A stretch of DNA of 36,720 bases from Pseudomonadota bacterium. GTDB lineage: Bacteria; Pseudomonadota; Gammaproteobacteria; Steroidobacterales; Woeseiaceae. The position numbers were made by a program, and so were the translations under genes. Of the stretch, positions 31,510 to 36,720 are shown piece after piece. The notes below the pieces were generated by a model that was not told the origin of the DNA, ran no database searches, and saw only the letters and a list, made by a program, of their open reading frames with translations. The stretch spans positions 1 to 36,720 of the forward strand of contig JAQCGO010000022.1 of NCBI GenBank assembly GCA_027618995.1, given 5' to 3'. Position 1 is the stretch's first letter, and every line of letters starts with the position of its first letter.

Positions 31510-32712
31510 TCAGAGCCCCAGCACGTGCTTCGCAACGATGTTTTTCTGCATCTCGTTGGAGCCGCCGTAGATGGATGCTTTGCGAAAATTGAAATAGCGC
31601 GGCGCCGAATCGGTCTCCACGCCAGCGCCGATACGCTCGGCGTCGGGGAAGCCCGCGACGTACTGCTGCGGCACCCAGGGCAGGGCATAGTAGCCGGCGG
31701 CTTCCACATACAGTTCGTCAACCGCTTGTTGCAACTCGGTACCTTTGAATTTAAGTATCGATGATTCGGCGCCCGGGGCTTTGCCGGACGACACGGCCGC
31801 GAGTGTGCGCAGCTCGGTATATTCGAGTGCCTTTAGCTCCACCTCGAGCGCCGCGATCCGACGCATGAAATTGCGATCTTCGCGCAACGGTGCAGCGCCG
31901 CGTACCGACTGCTCAGCCTGAGCGCGTAGCTCTCGCAGCCGGAACTGTGTGCGCGCGACGCCGGCGGTATCGGTGCGTTCGTGCTGCAACAAGACTTTGC
32001 CGTAGGTCCAGCCCTTGCCTTCTTCACCGACGAGGTTCGCCAGTGGCACACGGACGTTATCGAAATGCACCTCGTTGAATTCGTGCGAGCCATCGATCGT
32101 AATGATCGGCCTGACGCTGACGCCGGGCGACGTCATGTCAACCAGGAGAAAGCTGATGCCGTCCTGGCGGCGCGCGCTGTCGGAAGACGTGCGGACCAGG
32201 CAGAAGATCCAGTCGGCATACTGCGCCAGCGTGGTCCAGGTCTTGCTGCCGTTGACAACGTAATGGTCGCCGTCGCGGTCGGCACGGGTCTTGAGGGAGG
32301 CCAGGTCGGAACCCGAGCCTGGCTCGGAATAGCCCTGGCACCACCAGGCGTTGCTCGCCAGGATATCGGGCAGAAAACGCTGTTTCTGCTCCGCGCTGCC
32401 ATAGGTATAGATGATCGGACCGACCATGCCGAGCCCGAACGGCACAATGGGCGGCATGTTGGCATCGGCCATTTCTTTCTGAAACAGGTACTTTTGCACC
32501 AGGCTCCAGCCGGTGCCGCCGTATTCGACCGGCCAGTTGTAGCCGGCCCAGCCTTTGGCATACAGCGCTTTTTGAAAGCGCAGCTGGTTGTCGCGTGAAA
32601 GTGGCACATGCTGGCGCTGATTGTCGTGAATATCCTGCGGGACTTTTTCCTGGAAAAAAGCCCCGAGCTCGTCGCGAAATGCGAGTTCTTCTGCAGAGAA
32701 AGTGACGTGCAT
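31510..32712 (-). CDS. Acyl-CoA dehydrogenase (large subunit type)
   Basis: A 400-residue flavoprotein of the acyl-CoA dehydrogenase family. The N-terminal helical part has GWAGYNWPVEYGGTGWSLVQ, the central part WWCQGYSEPGSGSDLASLKT and VVNGSKTWTTLAQYADW, and the C-terminal part RKASIYGGSNEMQKNIVAKH. It resembles the large subunit of pimeloyl-CoA-type or FadE-pair dehydrogenases, which act as alpha/beta complexes. The substrate is unknown. The partner subunit immediately downstream is truncated, so this one may lack a functional partner unless another is encoded elsewhere. It is divergent from moaA with 96 bases between. Confidence 0.92.
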   Translation of the reverse strand: MHVTFSAEELAFRDELGAFFQEKVPQDIHDNQRQHVPLSRDNQLRFQKALYAKGWAGYNWPVEYGGTGWSLVQKYLFQKEMADANMPPIVPFGLGMVGPIIYTYGSAEQKQRFLPDILASNAWWCQGYSEPGSGSDLASLKTRADRDGDHYVVNGSKTWTTLAQYADWIFCLVRTSSDSARRQDGISFLLVDMTSPGVSVRPIITIDGSHEFNEVHFDNVRVPLANLVGEEGKGWTYGKVLLQHERTDTAGVARTQFRLRELRAQAEQSVRGAAPLREDRNFMRRIAALEVELKALEYTELRTLAAVSSGKAPGAESSILKFKGTELQQAVDELYVEAAGYYALPWVPQQYVAGFPDAERIGAGVETDSAPRYFNFRKASIYGGSNEMQKNIVAKHVLGL

Positions 32713-32808
32713 TCAGATTCCAGCGTGCAGCGGTGAGGAATGGAAAAGGATGCAGCAATCGGCAGGTAAAATAAAGAACAAAGCGGCGAGATCGGGCAGA
32801 ATGTCGCT

Positions 32809-33822
32809 ATGACCGTAGATGCCCTTGGCCGACCGCTACACGACTTGCGAATTTCCTTGCTCGATCGCTGCAATTTCCGTTGCCCGTATTGCATGCCGGA
32901 AACGGAATTTCATGCGGACTACGAGTTCCTGAAACGCGCGCAAAGGCTCACGCACACAGAAATTCTACAGGTCGTGCGCGTTGCGACCGAGCTTGGTGTA
33001 TCCAAGATTCGTCTGACCGGTGGCGAGCCATTGCTGGACAAGAAGATCGCCGAACTGGTCGCGGGCATAGCGGCAATGCCCGCGGTTGACGACCTTGCGA
33101 TGACGACCAATGGGATGTTGCTGGCGCCTATCGCGCAGCGTTTGCGCGATGCCGGAATGCATAGAGTCACTATCAGCATGGACAGCATCGACCCGAAGAT
33201 TTTCAAGGCGATGAGCGGCGGTCGAGGCGACCTCGAGCAGGTTCTGGCCGGCGTCGCGGCGGCCGAACGGGCCGGATTTACGCCGATCAAGATCAATGTG
33301 GTCGTGCAGCGTGGCGTCAACGATCACGCGGTGTTGGATCTGCTGCAACATTTTCGGGGCACAGGGCACATTGTCCGCCTCATCGAATTCATGGATGTCG
33401 GTAATCGCAATGGCTGGCGTATGGACCAGGTGGTGCCGTCGCGCGAGTTGCTCGATATCGTACAGGCGCGCTGGCCATTGACGGCTGTTGGGCAGAACTA
33501 CCCGGGTGAAGTCGCGCGGCGCTACCAGTATGCGGATGGCGAAGGTGAGATCGGGTTCATTTCCTCAGTGACCAAGCCGTTCTGTGGCAGTTGCAGCCGG
33601 GCGCGGTTGTCGGCGGATGGCGTGCTTTATACTTGCCTGTTCGCGACCCAGGGCACGGACCTGCGGCAACCGATACGCAACGGCGCGAGTGACGATGACC
33701 TGCGCGATATCCTGTCGCGAATATGGTTGCAACGCGCCGATCGCTACAGCGAGTTGCGGCGGCCCGCGGTCGCCGAGGCGCATACACAGAGCAAGGTCGA
33801 GATGTACCGCATAGGTGGGTAA
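32809..33822 (+). CDS. moaA: GTP 3',8-cyclase MoaA
   Basis: A 337-residue radical SAM enzyme that begins molybdopterin synthesis from GTP. The N-terminal [4Fe-4S] cluster ligands are Cys21, Cys25 and Cys28 (CNFRCPYC). The second cluster uses Cys259, Cys262 and Cys276 (CGSCSRARLSADGVLYTC). IRLTGGEPLLD binds SAM, and the C-terminal Gly-Gly tail (YRIGG), essential in the family, is present. It is the first gene of a moa operon, and moaC begins directly at the base after its stop. Confidence 0.96.
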   Translation: MTVDALGRPLHDLRISLLDRCNFRCPYCMPETEFHADYEFLKRAQRLTHTEILQVVRVATELGVSKIRLTGGEPLLDKKIAELVAGIAAMPAVDDLAMTTNGMLLAPIAQRLRDAGMHRVTISMDSIDPKIFKAMSGGRGDLEQVLAGVAAAERAGFTPIKINVVVQRGVNDHAVLDLLQHFRGTGHIVRLIEFMDVGNRNGWRMDQVVPSRELLDIVQARWPLTAVGQNYPGEVARRYQYADGEGEIGFISSVTKPFCGSCSRARLSADGVLYTCLFATQGTDLRQPIRNGASDDDLRDILSRIWLQRADRYSELRRPAVAEAHTQSKVEMYRIGG

Positions 33823-34308
33823 ATGGGCAAGCTGAGTCATATCGATGAGAACAATCGGCCGAGCATGGTGGATGTCGGCGACAAGACCGCGACCAAACGT
33901 GAGGCGCGGGCGCGTAGTGTCGTGATATTGCCACCTTCCGTCCTCGCCGCATTGCAAGGCGACGAAATCAGCACCAGGAAAGGTCCGGTGTTCGCGACCG
34001 CGATTATCGCGGGTGTCATGGCGGCAAAGAAAACCCATGAGCTGATTCCATTCTGTCATCCGCTCGGTCTCGAAAATTGCCGGATTACGATTGCGATTGG
34101 CGGCGATGCCGGCAACGAGGCGATCATCGAATGCACCTGCCGCGTACATCACAAGACAGGTGTCGAGATGGAGGCGCTCACGGGCGCTTCGGTGGCAGCG
34201 CTGACGATTTACGACATGTGCAAGGCGCTGTCGCACGACATGGTCATTGTCGAGACGCGATTGCTGTCGAAAAGCGGCGGCAAACAGGATTTTCAGCATG
34301 CCGGTTAA
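33823..34308 (+). CDS. moaC: Cyclic pyranopterin monophosphate synthase MoaC
   Basis: A 161-residue protein that converts the MoaA product to cPMP. The active-site Asp131 and Lys134 lie in ALTIYDMCKALSHDM, and KKTHELIPFCHPLGLENCRI is the conserved dimer-interface block. The ATG immediately follows the moaA TAA, and the 3' end overlaps mobA by 11 bases, so translation is coupled throughout. Confidence 0.96.
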   Translation: MGKLSHIDENNRPSMVDVGDKTATKREARARSVVILPPSVLAALQGDEISTRKGPVFATAIIAGVMAAKKTHELIPFCHPLGLENCRITIAIGGDAGNEAIIECTCRVHHKTGVEMEALTGASVAALTIYDMCKALSHDMVIVETRLLSKSGGKQDFQHAG

Positions 34309-34888
34309 GCCGGTCTACGGGCTGGTGCTGGCGGGCGGCGAGAGTCGTCGCATGGGCCGCGACAAGGCGCTGCTGATACGCGACGGGCAGAGCCAACTGG
34401 CCTACCTGGCAGCGTTGCTTGGCAAGGTAACCAGGCGTGTGTTCGTCTCCGCGCGCAGCACGCAACGGCAGGATGCAGAACGCAGCCGCTACGACCTGAT
34501 CGTCGATCGTTATGCGGATATCGGCCCGATGGCCGGCATTCTCTCGGCACTCGAGGAGCACCCCGATGTCGACTGGCTGGTTGTTGCCTGCGATCTGCCC
34601 AACGTGGATGAACCGACCTTGCGATTCCTGCTTGAGCATCGCTCCGCGGAAAAGCCGTTTACGGCGTTTCGCAGCAGCTACGATGGCCTGCCCGAGCCGC
34701 TGTGTGCGGTATATCGCTCCGACAGTGCGGCTGTTCTGCGGCAGTATGTTGCGGATGGCGTCGTGTGTCCGCGCAAGGTCTTGATTCGCTCCGATAGCGA
34801 ATTGCTCGAGCAACCGGATCCTGGTGCACTCGACAATATCAATACGCCTGATGATCTTGATCGCAGCGTACTCGGGGCCGGTTCATGA
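34298..34888 (+). CDS. mobA: Molybdenum cofactor guanylyltransferase MobA
   Basis: A 196-residue nucleotidyltransferase. The nucleotide-binding loop LAGGESRRMGRDKA is at residues 11-24, with VVACDLPNVD near residue 95 providing the metal aspartate. MobA attaches GMP to molybdopterin to form the bis-MGD cofactor of DMSO-reductase-type enzymes. The ATG at 34298 gives the normal N-terminus, and the earlier ATG at 34247 is inside moaC. It overlaps moaC by 11 bases and moaD by 4. Confidence 0.92.
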   Translation: MPVKPVYGLVLAGGESRRMGRDKALLIRDGQSQLAYLAALLGKVTRRVFVSARSTQRQDAERSRYDLIVDRYADIGPMAGILSALEEHPDVDWLVVACDLPNVDEPTLRFLLEHRSAEKPFTAFRSSYDGLPEPLCAVYRSDSAAVLRQYVADGVVCPRKVLIRSDSELLEQPDPGALDNINTPDDLDRSVLGAGS

Positions 34889-35127
34889 AGACGATTACGG
34901 TGCGCTATTTCGCGATGTTTCGCGAGCACGCGGGCATCGGTGTGGAGACGTTGACATTAACGGCCGATACTGCGGCGGACGTATTCGCTGCAACGCGCGA
35001 GCGGCATGGTTCCACTGAGCCAAAGGGGCACTGCAAGGTCGCCATCAACGACGTGATGGCGAGCTGGGACTCGAAGGTTGAGGATGGCGATACGGTGTTG
35101 CTGTTTCCGCCGGTTGCGGGTGGCTGA
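34885..35127 (+). CDS. moaD: Molybdopterin synthase small subunit MoaD
   Basis: An 80-residue ubiquitin-fold sulfur carrier with the required C-terminal Gly-Gly (FPPVAGG), which is adenylated and thiocarboxylated before giving its sulfur to cPMP. The N-terminal strand MKTITVRYFAMFRE is typical. The ATG overlaps the mobA stop (ATGA). Confidence 0.95.
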   Translation: MKTITVRYFAMFREHAGIGVETLTLTADTAADVFAATRERHGSTEPKGHCKVAINDVMASWDSKVEDGDTVLLFPPVAGG

Positions 35128-35137
35128 CTTGTTGACG

Positions 35138-35557
35138 ATGTCCAGCAACCCGATCAAGCCGGACGAATTGCGTCGTCGCTTATTCGATCCTGCGGCCGGT
35201 GCGTACTGCGCGTTCGAAGGCTGGGTGCGCAATGAAAACGAGGGGCAGACCGTGTTGCGCCTCGAGTACGAGGCCTACGAGCCGCTGGCCGTCAGCGAGG
35301 CACAGAAGATTTTTGCTGAGGCGAAAGAGCAGTTTCCGTGCCTGCAGGCGTACTGCGTGCATCGCAGCGGATTGCTGGAGATCGGCGACTGCGCCGTGTG
35401 GGTCGGCGTGTCTTCCCCGCATCGCGATGAAGCGTTTCGCGCCTGTCGCTTCATCATCGATCAGGTCAAAGTCCGCCTGCCGATCTGGAAGAAAGAGCAC
35501 TATGTGGACGGCAATTCGGGCTGGGTCAACTGCGAGCGTTGCGCTCAAGCGTCCTGA
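35138..35557 (+). CDS. moaE: Molybdopterin synthase catalytic subunit MoaE
   Basis: A 139-residue protein with the MoaE active-site residues: Arg31 in FEGWVRNENEG, His95 and Arg96 in SSPHRDEAF, and lysines in QVKVRLPIWKKEHYVDG. With MoaD it inserts two sulfurs into cPMP to make molybdopterin. The ATG at 35138, 10 bases after moaD, is preferred; earlier starts lie inside moaD. Its last 32 bases overlap the end of mocA on the opposite strand. Confidence 0.94.
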   Translation: MSSNPIKPDELRRRLFDPAAGAYCAFEGWVRNENEGQTVLRLEYEAYEPLAVSEAQKIFAEAKEQFPCLQAYCVHRSGLLEIGDCAVWVGVSSPHRDEAFRACRFIIDQVKVRLPIWKKEHYVDGNSGWVNCERCAQAS

Positions 35558-36137
35558 GGTCGGCCACGGTATCGATGTCGATGGCGGCGTCCTCGCAGGC
35601 GATATCGCGCACTGCAAAACGCGGGTCGTCGAACAGTGCGCGCGCCCCCTGATCACCGGTCAGTGCCGCAAGGCTCGTGAATGCGCCGCGCGCAAACAAC
35701 GCCGGAACACCACGTGTTCCGGCATACGCCGAGGCGACAATCTCGCAATCATCGCCGCTCCAGGCCGCAATCAGACTATTGACATGCGCAGGGCTAATCA
35801 GGGGCTGATCGGCCAGCAGCACGACGATCGCATCGGCGACATGTTGTATTGCCCGGGTGGCGACGGCCAGCGATGAGCCGATGCCGTTACTGTAATGCTC
35901 GTTGACCAGCAGGTAGCCAGGCCACGGAGCGCAGGCATCGGCCACCGCGCGCCACTCATGACCCGTGACCAGCACGCTGCGTGAATCACAAGCGCCGATG
36001 GCGAGTCTGCCCGCATATCGGACCATTGGAATGCCATTCAATGCGGCCAGCTGCTTTACTTTACCGAAGCGTGTTGCACTGCCGGCGGCAAGCACGATGG
36101 CAAATACGGATTTATTGTTTACACTTGGCACGATCAC
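35526..36137 (-). CDS. mocA: Molybdenum cofactor cytidylyltransferase (MocA-like)
   Basis: A 203-residue MobA-like nucleotidyltransferase with the loop LAAGSATRFGKVKQLAALNG near residue 16 and VVLLADQPLISPAHV near residue 104. The LAAGxxxRxGxxK and ADQP forms are those of the CTP-using MocA group, which makes the MCD cofactor of xanthine-dehydrogenase-type enzymes, rather than of GTP-using MobA (LAGG). The start appears to be GTG at 36137. It converges on moaE with a 32-base overlap of coding ends. It agrees with the presence of xdhC in this window. Confidence 0.85.
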   Translation of the reverse strand: MIVPSVNNKSVFAIVLAAGSATRFGKVKQLAALNGIPMVRYAGRLAIGACDSRSVLVTGHEWRAVADACAPWPGYLLVNEHYSNGIGSSLAVATRAIQHVADAIVVLLADQPLISPAHVNSLIAAWSGDDCEIVASAYAGTRGVPALFARGAFTSLAALTGDQGARALFDDPRFAVRDIACEDAAIDIDTVADLRTLERNARS

Positions 36138-36175
36138 GGAATTCTAAAACATTAAGGCAATGTATAAGGGAAACA

Positions 36176-36667
36176 ATGACGCGATTGATCACGTCCATTG
36201 ACGACGCCAAGGCACTCGAGGGAGAGGAAGTCGGATTGTCCGACTGGATCGTCATCGATCAGAACCGGATCGACGAGTTCGCCGAGGCCACCAGCGACCA
36301 TCAATGGATCCATGTCGACACGGAACGCGCCAGGCGCGAGTTGCCGAATGGCAAGACAATTGCGCACGGCTACCTGACGCTGGCCCTGATACCGGCGCTG
36401 ACGGGCAAGTTCATCGAGGTGCGAAACCTGACGCGCGCCATCAATTTCGGCCTCAACAAGGTGCGTTTCTATACGCCCGTTTTATCCGGCGCACGCGTCT
36501 GCGCACGTACCACGGTGCTGCAGGCCCGCATGCGCGCGGGCGCATTGCTGCTGACGTTTGAAGTACGCATTGAAATCGAGAACGAGCGCAAACCGGCGTG
36601 CGTTGCTGAGACCCTAGTGTCCCGTTTGATTAGTTCGTTTACTTTCATGCATCGGCATGCTGTTTAG
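36176..36667 (+). CDS. MaoC-family hydratase (R-specific enoyl-CoA hydratase type)
   Basis: A 163-residue single hot-dog-fold protein. The catalytic pair Asp41 and His46 lies in ATSDHQWIHVDTERA, and the hydratase motif continues with KTIAHGYLTLALIPAL. Such enzymes hydrate trans-2-enoyl-CoA in fatty acid breakdown or supply (R)-3-hydroxyacyl-CoA. The ATG at 36176 has a TAAGGG ribosome-binding site. The tail after ACVAETLV (SRLISSFTFMHRHAV) is longer than usual for the family and may follow a late frameshift. The 53 bases after it hold nothing recognisable. Confidence 0.88.
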   Translation: MTRLITSIDDAKALEGEEVGLSDWIVIDQNRIDEFAEATSDHQWIHVDTERARRELPNGKTIAHGYLTLALIPALTGKFIEVRNLTRAINFGLNKVRFYTPVLSGARVCARTTVLQARMRAGALLLTFEVRIEIENERKPACVAETLVSRLISSFTFMHRHAV

Positions 36668-36720
36668 CGCGGTTGGTCGCAGCGATGATGGCGTTTGCTG
36701 ATGCTGTCCAGCGAAAGGGT

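Noticed and set aside
35981..36175. Longer start of the MaoC gene
   Set aside because: The extra codons overlap mocA on the other strand and are not part of the family; ATG at 36176 has a ribosome-binding site.

Overview
The window looks like a chromosomal segment of a gammaproteobacterium. The evidence is an adjacent fabA-fabB pair, a bimodular (type II) QueF, a Zur-type Fur protein, a GlnRS, and short GTGGGAG-type extragenic palindromes common in that class. The family is uncertain; a marine or sediment lineage is a guess. Base composition looks GC-rich by eye but was not computed. No rRNA, tRNA, CRISPR array, prophage or plasmid origin was recognised.

Layout. Bases 1-4640: 3' end of paaE (phenylacetyl-CoA epoxidase reductase), fabA-fabB, S-formylglutathione hydrolase, a TauE/SafE permease and a Sel1-repeat protein. 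Bases 4637-9640: a worn region with a Tat-type aldo/keto reductase, a cytochrome c remnant, a REP-type repeat cluster, a chimeric ORF joining the start of a HlyD-like lipoprotein to the end of an ABC-2 permease, its TetR regulator with two palindromic operators, a GTP cyclohydrolase II, a second repeat array, queF and an EVE-domain gene. Bases 9741-14750: a phosphate transport pair (DUF47 + PiT), gamma-glutamyltransferase and an MFS permease.

Bases 15020-22324 hold a tightly packed run on the + strand: an NhaC-family antiporter that seems to start at ATT, puuD, puuA, spuC, speB, then xdhC. Agmatinase would make putrescine. SpuC would transaminate it, and PuuA/PuuD provide the gamma-glutamyl route. 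The antiporter stop overlaps the puuD start, which suggests that its substrate belongs to this pathway. A TetR gene follows in convergent orientation.

Bases 23085-25985 (minus strand) carry the most unusual gene: a roughly 940-residue protein with two receiver-like domains, a Pro/Ala-rich linker, one membrane helix, a TPR-like periplasmic part, a coiled coil and a TonB C-terminal domain. Its natural 5' end appears to be interrupted by an in-frame TGA. Bases 26201-30727: thrS, zur, glnS and a small unknown gene. Bases 30821-32712: the left end of an IS3-family element joined to a truncated small acyl-CoA dehydrogenase subunit gene, beside its intact large-subunit partner. Bases 32809-36137: a molybdenum-cofactor cluster, moaA-moaC-mobA-moaD-moaE, with mocA convergent. 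xdhC elsewhere in the window and mocA together point to a xanthine-dehydrogenase-type molybdoenzyme that is not in this window. Bases 36176-36667: a MaoC-like hydratase.

The window has many scars (gene fusion by deletion, two or three gene fragments, a truncated IS, in-frame stops), which suggests a genome with recent local decay or an assembly with some base errors. These two explanations cannot be separated from sequence alone.
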